In this document: positions 33,996 through 44,339 of the stretch, piece after piece | Numbering within the stretch: the stretch's first letter is position 1 | Layout of the letters: each line of letters opens with the position of its first letter | NCBI GenBank assembly: GCA_944990035.1 | Contig: CALYLX010000026.1 | Location: 372,001-436,000, forward strand | Direction of reading: 5' to 3' | Length of the DNA stretch: 64,000 nucleotides | Origin: Clitopilus passeckerianus | Lineage: Eukaryota > Basidiomycota > Agaricomycetes > Agaricales > Entolomataceae | Program-made: the position numbers and the translations under genes | Notes under the pieces: model-generated | The model's input: the letters and a program-made list of their open reading frames with translations, nothing else | What the model was told of the DNA's origin: nothing | Database searches by the model: none

Positions 33996-34390
33996 ACGGA
34001 ATGATAGTGGGCTATTCAATCATTAGGACTATGGCAAATATTATAACCCCTGTAAAGACCTACCAAGAACAAACTCAAGGAGTAGAGTACAAACGCAAAT
34101 CCACGGAAAAGGAAAGCGTAGGCCCAGACAAGGTGATCTGTGAAAGCCTGCCATACGTAGCCCCATTGGAACTGTTCGACGTCTCCCGCATCCGAATCAA
34201 CCTTCAGTCGCTCCAGCAGTCGGGCACGCTCGGGTTCCGTCAGCTATAACGGACAGATATAAGGAGCAAGCCTCAAGACAGGGGGGGAATCCTTACGAAT
34301 TTGGTTTTGTGGGACCAGGTCGGGACGGCCCAATATGCCAGCAAGGAGACCGCAACGGTAATGGCGACCCCCTCATTGTCGTTCATGATG
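33996..34390 (-). pseudogene. Fragment of an MFS transporter gene (ACS/Dal5-like family)
   Basis: Exon pieces 34390-34297, 34243-34064 and a short 34011-33996 join in phase across introns of 53 and 52 nt. They read EGVAITVAVSLLAYWAVPTW, then LTEPERARLLERLKVDSDAG, then FQWGYVWQAFTDH and FAFVLYSLSLFL, and finally PTII. This is the central-loop region plus flanking membrane segments of fungal anion:cation symporters. Upstream the frame meets a stop just before the first exon, and downstream it runs into a SINE-like TTCAAGTCAGGCGG. Both ends are lost, so it is a gene relic. Confidence 0.8.
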
Positions 34391-34529
34391 AAGGCTCACG
34401 TTTTACCGTTTTGCTAGCCGTTGGTATAGGAATGTTGGGATGACGCACGAAGAAATTCACAGATCGGAGGGATCGATAAAATCATTATATCTGATACGCC
34501 TGTGTCGCGCAGGCAGCCTCCGACTTGTG

Positions 34530-34580
34530 AATAAACGTAGTTGCACGTACGTTTACCACTTGGCTATGGTGCTTTGATAT
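34530..34580 (-). repeat. tRNA-derived SINE remnant, A-box part
   Basis: Minus strand reads CACCATAGCCAAGTGGTAAA, close to the A-box region of the unit at 15620. No B box follows. Confidence 0.45.
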
Positions 34581-34609
34581 CGATGATCTGTGGCAGAGCA
34601 GACAATTGA

Positions 34610-35900
34610 CACGCTTACTAAGCTATTTGATTTCCATCTGTTTCCTTGTTCTTCCACCACGAAGGCCTACTACTTCGCTTCTCAGCTCGTTCAATTCGAT
34701 AGCAATTTATTCGAGGATGGAGGTATGTCATTTCTATCATATCTTCGCTCTTTCTCTTACCTTCTCTGAATAGATTGACGAGTTTTCTACTTGAACTTGA
34801 CTACGTCATCTTGCACGACAAACTCGCTTCATCTCTCGATCCCTCCTCGCTCAAGATTCCTCCTCCAAATCCTTATACACCCGATTCCGGGAGACCTCAG
34901 AGTCAAGAGCGCTGTAGCCGACTGCTACCCTGGTTATGGTGATACCCTAGCCTATATCCTCTGACAACACGCACAAACCCCGCCATGACCTGTTTTCTCT
35001 AATGGCGCCATGTTCTTTCTGTATCACATACACTTGCTGCTGCTTTCTTCCTCACGACGAGCATGCTCAAACACGTCTATCCATCAACGTCATTGCGAAA
35101 CCTGTGATTGGATGTACCCATCAGCCTACACAACTACGTCGTCCTGGAATTTCAAGCTTCAAGCCTCTTCTTCGGCATTCTGGAGCACCACTCTCAGGAA
35201 TGGCGCTAAAGCTTGGCGGGTGATGAAGCAACCCTTGGTCAACAAAAAGGAGACGTGGTGGATTCATAGGGGGTGCCGCATCTGCCGAAGAAGATGTTAC
35301 CCTCTAACGACTCCCGCACTCCGACTTCGTGAAGACTTCTGGTGGTAGATCTCCGAACAGGGCCGAAGAAAGGAATGGTGCACGAAATTGGGGGGGGAGG
35401 GTCGTCCCCGGGGTGCCGTCTACTGCCCACTTTGCGATGGGCGTGACGAAGGAGGACCGGGGCGAAGTGTATAGTTGTGGAGCTGGAGATGCGAAGAAGT
35501 CGAGGAAGAGAAGGGCGTGTGCAAGCCCAACATGCCACATCACTTCGTCTACACCTCGACAAGGTGGCAGCATCACAGTTCTTCTTCCCAAATTATCGGC
35601 ATCCCTCATACCCATCGTCGTCTTGCGCATTCTCTTACACTCGGCCCAGCTTCCTAAATCCGACCTCACCACGTTCCTCTGCGAACCCTTGCATAACTCC
35701 TACCATGACCACGGTCATCGCATGTCCTCTTATACGTCCCTGCATACTACATTTCCCCGCTCATCCTGTCATCACCATCGTCGTGGAACCTGTGCTGGCA
35801 TAGTCTGGCCTTCAAAACTCGTCATCTCATCGTCTCAAATCCTTGAGGTCCTCCTTCCCCATCATCGAATACCCGTCATCTGAATTGGAAGGAGACCGAA
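34610..35900 (-). repeat. Dispersed repeat R1, inverted copy
   Basis: Parallel to 15870-16745 over its first 500 bp (GCTTACTAAGCTATTTGATT, TTCTTCCACCACGA, GAATAGATTGACGAGTTT, GCACGACAAACTCGCTTCAT, GACGAGCATGCTCA). Open frames of up to 184 codons inside it are on both strands and in competing frames and are not called. Confidence 0.55.
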
Positions 35901-36770
35901 GCTAGGGCTGGCTTCACGAGTAGCGAGTGGCGTTGGCCAAGCAGAGGTCAGGTTGTGGCAGTGTGAAGACTACCGGGACTTCCAGGCGACCACTTCTTAC
36001 GACCAGCTCTGATTAGTCGCCTCCACCTTGCGGGGATGGGATGAAGGAGAGATTCGTCCTGGATTTACGGATCGCGGGCCGAGGAAGCGGGCACAAGAAT
36101 CGAGGTCGTCGCAGGATAACCAACGACCTATATAATTATGCGATGTTCAAGGGTTAACATTTCTTTACTCTTTCCCCGACCTGCTCTCTCCAGTCCCGCC
36201 ATCTTGTCATTCTGGCGCTGCATCAACCCCTCCACACCATCCCCTCTCCTCTCTTCGACAATTCCATCTACCTAAGTTGAGGTTCATTCCACGGAAAGCT
36301 CATCCTCTCTCTCGTACTCCTCGTACGCCATGCGGTCGACGTTCCGGCGGAGTTGAGAGTTGTCCAGGCCGAAGATCCCGTTTCTCCTGCCACTGTGTTC
36401 ACCACCGTCGTCTGGAGCAGGAAATTCGGCCTCATGCGCCTACCCTCGTTTGAGAGCGACTACAGTGGGACTCACGCCGCTTATTTTTGATGAGAGGGTG
36501 GGAGGGGGGGAGCGGGCGAAAGGAACGACAGTCTGGATGACGTGAGACCTCGGTTGATTTAATTTGCTAGTACCACCACCGAAAGAAAATATTACACGTT
36601 ACCTCTCGATTCAAATTACAGCGTTGAAAAAGGCCATTTTGAGAATGATATCACCTTAAGTTTTGTTCAAGCGCTAGCCATGTTAACGAGCTTATCCGAT
36701 ACTACATTTACCCCATATTCTTGTACATGAAATTGAGATTACTTGTCGAACGACCTCCTTGTATACACCC
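35901..36770. other. No gene recognised
   Basis: Pyrimidine-rich tracts at 36170-36330 and short frames only. Confidence 0.4.
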
Positions 36771-36773
36771 TAT

Positions 36774-37252
36774 TTACGGAGGACTATCCGGTGGGAATGT
36801 CCAGGGATAGCTTCCACAACTAGAGCAGCAGTCAGGTGGTCTTCCGGCGAGTCTGACAGCCTCACAATCGCTATCCGTACTGCACTGGACGTCTGGGTAG
36901 ACAAAACACAAGGCGGTAAACCATTGGTTGCAATAGGTCCAGCAGCGATTGTGGTAGGTTTCGCCGCCGCAGTAGGGCCAAACTGAATAATTCCTTGGAG
37001 GGCTACGTGGAAAGGTTAATGAATATAAGCATGGCAAGTTTGAATCGGCTGGAATGGGATCACTCACTTTGATTCTTTCTCGTTCACAGTTCTCCCGACG
37101 GGGCTGAAGGTTGACAGACGTAAGAACAATGGGCTTGGGGTGCAAAGAATTATGATTACTTACGCCAATCCTTCACCGGGGACGACAGGGGTTGCAATAA
37201 CCAGAGGCACTATAATCGAAGACATAACGGCGAGGTCGATGTGGAGCCGCAT
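36774..37252 (-). CDS. Small secreted cysteine-rich protein, copy 2
   Basis: Three exons, 37252-37164, 37103-37068 and 37002-36774, encode 117 residues, all junctions in phase 2 as in copy 1 (17007-17458). It starts with a signal peptide (MRLHIDLAVMSSIIVPLVIA) and has the module CGGETYHNRCWTYC, FVYPDVQCSTDSDC, PDCCSSCGSYPW, with at least nine cysteines. The alignment with copy 1 runs through NRCW.YC, PDV.C.TD.DC and CG.YPW, so the cysteine framework is conserved while the rest has diverged. A TATA box (37381-37386, minus strand) lies about 130 bp upstream. Extracellular location is likely; role unknown. Confidence 0.8.
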
Positions 37253-37380
37253 GTTCGCTGTTCTAGGTGTGTTTCGGGTGAGAATTGGTAAAAATGGCCT
37301 TTACTAGCATAAGACGAACCTGAGGTTGAGATGGTAGATTGAACCTGACTTGTATGTTGGGTGAGGATTTGGACACCCTC

Positions 37381-37386
37381 TTTATA
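37381..37386 (-). promoter_or_regulatory. TATA box of secreted cysteine-rich gene, copy 2
   Basis: TATAAA on the minus strand in the context CGTATAAAGAGG. Confidence 0.55.
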
Positions 37387-37449
37387 CGTGAATTTACAGG
37401 CTTGGATCCGCACGCGACTTGTCAACCTATAATCACCAGAGGTAGATTC

Positions 37450-38150
37450 ATATCAGGATACTTGTCTGAGTTCGGAAGACCATAGTGGAACTTTAACAAT
37501 CAGCATCTCGGCAGGGGGTGTCCAACGTCAAGTGCTTACAAGCTGGGCGCTGATGATGGGCGAGGGTACTTAGCAGCCTTCAGCGATGCCAAGACGTTTT
37601 AAGGAAGGCTGCCAGGTTCATTCTTTAGACTCTATTCAATCCTGAACCCACCGAGCGATCCTAGACGTTACCGCAGCTGAACCTTTTGGCGCGCCAATAT
37701 TTGGCCCGGGCAAATCCGATAACGCTTCATGTGGAAGATGCCATGCCAAGAAACGGCAGTCTACTCTTGCCTCTTCGCCACATTGTAAGCCAGGTTTAAT
37801 CCGTACGTTCCTACGTTTGAGAGAATCGAGATGAATGTCAACGATGGGGTTGCATAGACTTCAAGAATACGAAAACACAGTTGGCCGTAGTTTAGGTCGA
37901 GACATCAACAGGAGAGAGGGAAGTCGGACCTTGGCTCGACTAGATGGGATAGAATGTTCCGGTGGGTTAGATATCCCAAACGCTGGTCCAAACATGGTGC
38001 CTTCAATTGAGAAGCGGCTTGGTATGGCCGCGGCCAAAGAGGTATCTGTTTTGAGAGGAGAAGAGGCTGAAAGTGTCAAGCCAATCAGCCCCTATCAGCA
38101 TAAAAGTGCGTTTTAGATGCTATGTTCGAGCGGCGCCTGAGTATGGCGAT
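37450..38150. other. No gene recognised
   Basis: A minus-strand frame of 72 codons at 37861-38079 is Ser-rich and overlaps a plus-strand frame of 93 codons; neither shows a motif. Confidence 0.4.
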
Positions 38151-38204
38151 TTTCTAGACGGTCAAGGCGGAAACGCCAAGGGAGAGCTTGCAAACCAGAC
38201 GAGC

Positions 38205-39430
38205 AATCCCCGCTGATGTAAGCCGTTCGCTTGTTGATAACCTGCCATCATCCTCTGGTCGTTTCGCAGGTGCCAACATCACGCTTCCTCCTCCCAAATC
38301 CTTCTCGCACGTTGTTGTCAGTCTTCCTAGACTCACCTATGCCTCCCCTAAGGCGACCTCGTCACGTTCCCCTGTCACGTTCCCCTACCTCGGAGAACTA
38401 GTCGTAGAGGAGAAGCACCTGCGCTAGGTCGTCGTAACGTCCATCCCACAGCTCTCCATCCACGTTCACTCAGAGGGTCAAGCAAGAAAGCTGGGACATC
38501 GGGTGTACGCCACGAGGAGTATGGAGGAGCACCAAGAGCAAGCACATGCGCAAGATCCTCATACCTCTCGTAATCGTCAAGCCTCACCTACGCCGTGATC
38601 CTGTGGCATCTTTGTTGCCCCCCGCTTCTGAAGGGGATACGTACCCCGCCAGCCTCCGAGCTATCCCTGCTCCCTCCCTGGTGCTCCTGGTTCCGCATCC
38701 CGACTGACACTCGCCGCTAAAGCTGCCCGTCACTCACCCCACCTTTCCTCAGTGGAAGACGGTTCTAACAACAAGCACGTTTGGGCCTTTGGTGTGGGAG
38801 GTTCCTGGTCCTCGGTGCAGCTTCATATTCTCACCTTCGTGCGACGACCTTTGCTAGAGAAGATTTCTGGCAGGAGTGAGATTCTCACTTCGTATGAGGG
38901 ACGGGCGGTAGGAAGAGGAGAGGAGGAGAGGAGAGCGGTAGGGAGGGAGGCTGGAAGTTCATGTAGGAGCCGTATGAGGGATGGAACCGATAGGAGTCAG
39001 AGGCTCAAACGAGGAGAGCTAGGTCGGAGAAGAGAACACCAGGAAGTGGACAGGAATGCGATTCAGGGAGAAACAGCCCGGATCCGGAGAATAACACCCT
39101 ATGACACCCACTACTTCCGTTCTCTGCTCACATCCACATCTCGCCGTCCTCATCATCCCCCTTTGAACTTAGAACCTGGGAATCCTCGCACCTCTGCTGA
39201 CATTTAGGTCATGGAAGATTAACCTCGTTCAGATCCCTCGATCGGTAGTCCTCATAACGCCCGTTTTACACCCACAAGGCATATCGCCATCATCCCTCGT
39301 CCAAGCCATGTTCCACCTTCTTCGTATAGGTGACCTTCTAGCTGAGGCCGAGGGCCTTTTGTTTCGCAGAAGATCTCGTCTACGATGACGTGCGGACTTC
39401 GACCATTCGAAGGAGGTTACCCCACCGCAC
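38205..39430 (-). repeat. Dispersed repeat R1, inverted copy
   Basis: Opens with CGCTGATGTAAGCCGTTCGC and TTGTTGATAACCTGCC, the reverse of the R1 end at 57400-57440. The right end is not defined; similarity fades after about 39200. Confidence 0.45.
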
Positions 39431-40250
39431 TTAACGCCATACACTTGTCGTTGTGTGGTAAACTCTTCGGAGAGGGAGGGGGGAGAAGGTCGGACGCCTC
39501 CCCTTGAAGATCCGAGCTAAGAGGCTGAATGAGGACTCGTTACTGAGTTTTCTGGTTATCGCTGTTACCCCGATTCCGAGTACGCGGTACGTCCTGCCCT
39601 ACATTACAGGCTACAGTTTCAGGACTGAATATATTCCTTAAGACACCTTGCCGAATTTAATCACGCGTTAGTCGTCCCAACGGATGGATCATGTCTTAAT
39701 ACTAGTCATTAGCGGGAGGTCGAGGCTGCTGGAGATTGCCACTGACGCTTGGAATTGGGATGGGTTGTATACGGTTAAGTAATACTATTCGTCTGCTATG
39801 TATCTAGACGAAATAACGAGTGCAATTTGAAGTCAGCGGAGCTCTCATTCCGTCGGACCCATGGTTCTCTCTACCTATTGTTACGATAGGGGGTAGAAGT
39901 TATAAGAATGTGGCTGTCCTCGTACAAACACCTGACAGGGATCAAGGTGCGGATATAATTTCCGTACCCTCACCATGACAGTAAGCACCCAAAAATAGCT
40001 CTTCAGTGCGATTTTTCAGCGTTTTCAGAGCATCGACGGCTTCAAGGACCGATGATGGGAAACTTGGCTCTGTCAGGTGAATAAAACTCAATACGCGAGC
40101 CGTCCGGCTATGCTGGGGTTCGACGTCATCACATACAGTGAGTTACCTCACTTAGTGCTTCTTGGGCGCTGGCGGCAGGCCATGTTCTGTGGATGCTGTG
40201 CAGCATTAGGAAGATTCCATACCTGGCGTACCGATGGCCTTCTGTGAGTG
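39431..40250. other. No gene recognised; short dispersed repeat at 39710-39790
   Basis: TTAGCGGGAGGTCGA with GGAGATTGCC and ATACGG.TAAGTAATAC matches 18955-19035. The rest is unassigned sequence upstream of the Kre9-like gene. Confidence 0.45.
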
Positions 40251-40251
40251 G

Positions 40252-40257
40252 TATAAA
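40252..40257 (+). promoter_or_regulatory. TATA box of Kre9-like gene, copy 1
   Basis: TATAAA 51 bp before the ATG. The preceding GATGGCCTTC is also found just ahead of the TATA box of copy 2, so a promoter block is conserved. Confidence 0.65.
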
Positions 40258-40307
40258 GATTGCGTGGTTGCTGAGGAGCCTAGATTCCATACTCCATCTC
40301 CTTCGCA

Positions 40308-40981
40308 ATGAGATCTGCCTTCCTTACCACCCTTGCTTTCCTCGTTGCTGGCGCACTCTCCGCGCCTTCTTCGTCCCCTCTGGTCATTAACACCCCGTCA
40401 GTGGTAGTCTGTTCGTATTGAATACATCGTTCTAAGTCAAAAGGATAGTTCAAGTGCTGTTGGGTGCCAGCCCGTATTACTCACCTGGTCGGGTGGTGAA
40501 GGTTCGTACTCTCCAACTTGTGACTAAATCTCGGCTTATACATGTCGCATCATTCAGCCCCTTATTTCCTGGTATGTTGAAATTTCATCTCCTGACCGGT
40601 ATTCCAGCCGGCTCAGTTTCATTCAGCGGTAAGTTTGTCCGTTCCTGATTTTCTTCTGAAGCTTCACATTGGCGGTGTAGAGTCTACCACGCAAAGAACC
40701 CAACTGGAGCGCCAATCGAATACTTTGATGCTCAAACCGGAAATGCTCTAACTTGGGTTGTGCACATCAAAGCGGGTGAGAAAATAATCAGAGTTCTCCT
40801 CGACCGAACTCCTGATCAGTTGTCCAGGAACATCCATCGGTCTCGCAATCACCGATAGTACTGGTGCGATTGCTCTATCTGCACCTTTCACTATTCAAGC
40901 TGGCTGTAAGTTGCGTCGTATTTATACAATGCCGGGATTAACGATTTCATTTCCTCAGCAGATACTAGCTGCCTTCAATAA
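40308..40981 (+). CDS. Short secreted Kre9/Knh1-like protein, copy 1
   Basis: Modelled as seven exons: 40308-40414, 40449-40501, 40558-40571, 40627-40628, 40681-40775, 40828-40905, 40959-40981, giving 123 residues. The signal peptide is MRSAFLTTLAFLVAGALSA. The mature part has CQPVLLTWSGGEAPYFL, NPTGAPIEYFDAQTG, WVVHIKAGTSIGLAITDSTG and SAPFTIQAG, ending DTSCLQ. This is the pattern of the basidiomycete Ser/Thr-rich Kre9/Knh1 family of secreted, cell-wall-associated proteins. Exons 2, 3, 6 and 7 have the same lengths (53, 14, 78, 23 nt) as in copy 2 (42555-43277). Exon 4 is only CG, flanked by canonical introns of 55 and 52 nt. The exon 1 donor is uncertain because the model needs a 34-nt intron. 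Confidence 0.75.
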
Positions 40982-41318
40982 GTACATTCCAGAACTTGTG
41001 TAGTAGCATTATCGGAAGAAATTGAATTGCCGCTGTGAACGAGTGACATCTTCTTCCCGAGTGAACTGTGGTAACGTAGTATCTCCAAGGACTCATTTCC
41101 CTTGCGAATGGACTCCATAGTTATTAGTGTTGTAAATGTTCGCCAAAAATCTCTCTCAGTTGTGGGTAGCGTTGTTCATGTAGCCTGCATGAGATCCTGA
41201 TCAATATGTTCACATGCATCTACTTTACACTTTGTTTACTGTGTATCTCCGAACAGACCGGAAAATCGTCACGAGAAGTAGGAATCTTCCATTTCAGCTT
41301 GACCTCCGTCATTGAAAA

Positions 41319-41798
41319 CTATGCAGTCCCAAACTTTAAATCCCTGTATTCTTCGTCAATCTGTACCAGCGCGCTGGGCCCACCCTCTTCTACGACCTTG
41401 GTCTCGACAACAAAAGTCGCCAACAGCTCCAATGGCTCTGTGTCACGAGCGTTCGCGCTGTATTTATGGTGGCACCCAGGTGCTTCATACCACGTCTCGC
41501 CCTTGGTCAGTAGCATAGTGGGTTCATTGTTCATCTTGTTGTAGGCCGTTCCGCTGATCACAACGCCAGATACAGACGCACCTCCATGTCGGTGTGGAGG
41601 AGATGCAGCGCCCGGAGGAAAGGAAACGCTCAAGGCAATGATTGAGAAGCCTTCTACATTGCGGAGGGGGTAGCTGTAAAGCATTTTAACTGTTGGCCTG
41701 GGCTTCCTGCATGTCGTCGTTAGCTAACTGGATGAATAAAACAACCGTAGAGGCACACACGTCGTATCATAGACAATATCTTCCACGATTTGTCCCAT
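41319..41798 (-). CDS. Cupin-domain protein
   Basis: Two exons, 41798-41761 and 41706-41319, with a 54-nt intron, encode 141 residues starting MGQIVEDIVYDTT. The frame includes VSFPPGAASPPHRHGGA and then GETWYEAPGCHH, the two cupin motifs with their metal-binding histidines (PPHRH in the first, and GCHH in the second). Proteins of this kind are single-domain cupins of fungi and bacteria, often isomerase- or dioxygenase-like, but the substrate cannot be read from sequence. It lies between two copies of the Kre9-like gene with no sign of linked function. No signal peptide, so cytosolic. The first exon is the weaker part; the main exon alone starts at ATG 41684. Confidence 0.85.
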
Positions 41799-42339
41799 AT
41801 TTACCGTCTCAAAGTCTGAAAAGTCTTGTCGTGGGAGGGAGTCTTCGATCCAATGGCCATCAGCATGCCATTCCGCCTCGTATTTATGCCTCAGCAACGC
41901 CCCAGTTGTGCCTGTCTCGGATCTGCGGAACTTCAACCCAATTTGAGTTATAATCCACTGGAATGCTGTGACCGAAATCGGTGCTGAAATCTTCGCCCCA
42001 TCGTACAGCTTGTGGTCACGCGGGTAGGTAGTTGCGATTACAGGAGGCTCGACGATCCCCATCCCGTCTGACTGTTTGGGTCATGTGGATACTCAGGTAC
42101 ACTTCAGTATGGGTTCTTCGGATGACTGGAATCCCCAACATTTCGATGAGAAAATGCACGTGAGATCCACGGAACCGAGAAGAAGAACACAATTCATAAG
42201 AGTCGCTCCGGAAACGCGAATTCTGTTCTATCCGGCCGGCCTGGTGAATCAAGGCAAGGGAACGGTCCTGATGCAAGAAAACATCCTGATTGCGACAAGA
42301 TCCACAGAATCGAGCCTGGAATTTCGGAAATACCAACAA

Positions 42340-42400
42340 GGCCCCCGGTTTGAACCCGGACAACAACATACTTATATCTACCAGGTCTCTATAACCTTTT
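42340..42400 (-). repeat. tRNA-derived SINE remnant
   Basis: Minus strand GTCCGGGTTCAAACCGGGGG is a strong T-arm/B-box; the A box is only weakly present. Confidence 0.5.
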
Positions 42401-42554
42401 CTTACAGATCATTCTGGGGACACTTCGAAAGTATAAAGTCTTGCCCTTAAGCTTGAGGGCCCGTCATAGCCGAACACACATAAAACACCCTCTTCGAAAC
42501 AGTAGATTATGTCGACTTCAGGTACATTTACAAAACGATCTAGTGAACATGTTT

Positions 42555-43277
42555 TCATTGAAGGCAGCTAGTGTCGGCTACGAAAACGGACTCGTTATGC
42601 TCATGGGTATTGGGATAAATATGATTAGACTTACAACCAGCTTGAACAGTGAATGGTGCGGAGTAAGCAACCTCGCCAATATATTCAAGGATTGCAACGC
42701 TGATAGTTTCTCCTAGATGACTGGTTAGGTCTTCAATGAAGAAAGGAGCTTCGTACTGTGAACTCACCTGCTTTAACGTCCACAACCCAGTTTGTTGAAT
42801 TTGCATGGACTGCGAAAATGTATTCAATTGGCGTTCCGGATGGTGCAGGGTCCTTGGAGGAGTATACTCTAGACCACCGTCATGAGAGTGGAACATTGGG
42901 GATAAAATCAATTCGGAATGGGTAGACCACTTACCGCTGGATGACCATGAATCAGCGAGCGAAATAAACGAAGCATGAGGAGTGAACATACCGGGAAGTA
43001 AGGAGCTGGAGGAGATGAGATGATGTGCGTGAGCGCCTGGACTTTCTAGGATATCGGAAGTAGGATATACGAACATATGCCGCCAGCCCAACTGATTAGT
43101 AGTGGCTGGCAAACAACGGCATTCGCGCTGGACATGTCGATTACAATGATCAATAAGATAGAATCGAAGTAAATAACTGAGCACTGACGGTGTGTTAATA
43201 GTCAAAGGATCGCGAGAAGGGGCGGCTGAGGCGCCGGCAGCGAGGAAAGCAAGAGAGGTAAGTATGGCGAATTTCAT
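42555..43277 (-). CDS. Short secreted Kre9/Knh1-like protein, copy 2
   Basis: Exons read 43277-about 43183, 43127-43075, 43005-42992, 42936-42935, 42868-42768, 42712-42635 and 42577-42555. Signal peptide MKFAILTSLAFLAAGASA. Conserved blocks are CQPLLISWAGG, SPYFP, SGTPIEYIFAVHANS, WVVDVKAGETISVAILEYIG, SAPFTVQAG and DTSCLQ. It is a diverged paralogue of 40308-40981 in inverted orientation, about 2 kb away. The CG microexon is kept, here between introns of 55 and 66 nt. The first donor is unclear: the phase needs a break after TCAGT, which would be a GC...AG intron of 55 nt. If that is wrong the copy may be damaged at its 5' end. Confidence 0.7.
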   Translation of the reverse strand: MKFAILTSLAFLAAGASAAPSRDPLTINTPSVLSYLLRFYLIDHCNRHVQRECRCLPATTNQLGWRHMFVYPTSDILESPGAHAHHLISSSSLLPGMFTPHASFISLADSWSSSGKWSTHSELILSPMFHSHDGGLEYTPPRTLHHPERQLNTFSQSMQIQQTGLWTLKQVSSQYEAPFFIEDLTSHLGETISVAILEYIGEVAYSAPFTVQAGCKSNHIYPNTHEHNESVFVADTSCLQ

Positions 43278-43317
43278 GGTGAAGAAAATCGTGCATGGGA
43301 TCTCGAACGAGCGTAGA

Positions 43318-43323
43318 CTTTAT
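43318..43323 (-). promoter_or_regulatory. TATA box of Kre9-like gene, copy 2
   Basis: TATAAA on the minus strand, 41 bp before the ATG, preceded by GATGGCCTTC as in copy 1. Confidence 0.65.
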
Positions 43324-43429
43324 ATGATTCGCCGAAGGCCATCAGATCTTCTAGACATCCAAGGTCGTGTATTCGATGCCGAAGAGCCAGAATCACCGAA
43401 CGACTCCCAGAATTGAGTTCTGCTCACCT

Positions 43430-44335
43430 GACAGGACGCAGAGTTCCCATCATCGGTCCTCGAGGCCATCGATGCTTGGAAGATGTGTTGAAAATGACAG
43501 GTATTCTTGATCATAATCACGATTGCCACCATGTTCAATATCATCTTGTCTCTCGGCGTAACACCGGGTGTGGGCTGAATGTGGTTTACGCAAACCGTAT
43601 GTCAGTGATTGAATTAGTTCGGGGAAAGTGGATGACCATGACGCCATGCCATAGCATCAGGATGTGCTTGAGATAAAATTAACTTGTGAACTGTTATGCT
43701 ATCCATACACATTCGGACAAATACAATTTACTTGACCTCATAGAACCCATCCCTAGCCCTAATCTGGATCAGCCTCGAGGTGAACAACTATCCGGCATAT
43801 GAGTCCAACACTGAAATCGATGATGAAAAGCAGGTCAAGACTTACACGATGAAATGGGTAGGAAGGCGATCAGTAAGTCCCGGGTGAGGGGACGCATAAT
43901 TCCCGCAAGCTGGACTATGTACCAGATCGACATCTGCTGCCATAACCCCAGGCATAGAGGGAAACGCAGCCGAGTTCCTCATGACGAGGAGAAGTACATC
44001 CACTCGAGACGTCCTGATGCAGCAACCGGCCAATTTGTGAAACTCCAGCAAAAAGAGTAATGAGGGCGTACTTTAAGATCGTAGATCTTCGAACGTGCGG
44101 ATACCCCTAACGTGGATGGGACTTTACATGCTTACATGCCACGAAGTCGTTCGTGATCACCCTTGATGCGCCCAATATCAGGTGCAATGAAGCTGACCTA
44201 TTGGCCGTGACTCCGCCAGAATCTCCTTCGGTCCAGGACTATCGCTTCAAGGGCCATTTTCAACTCCCAATCATCCGGAACGCAGACTCCCATTTCGTCA
44301 CACTCATCCCTCTGATCCTCCTCCCGTCACGATAA
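43430..44335. other. No gene recognised
   Basis: Frames of 60-87 codons on both strands without motifs or splice support. Confidence 0.4.
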
Positions 44336-44339
44336 TCCG

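Noticed and set aside
35329..35883. Plus-strand open frame of 184 codons
   Set aside because: R1-derived, competing frames on both strands, no motif.
41724..42062. Longer N-terminus for the cupin protein (start at 42062)
   Set aside because: The extra 88 residues have no cupin-like or other domain; the start at 41798 gives a normal small cupin.
42076..42450. Plus-strand open frame of 124 codons
   Set aside because: Overlaps an antisense frame of similar length and a SINE remnant; no motif.
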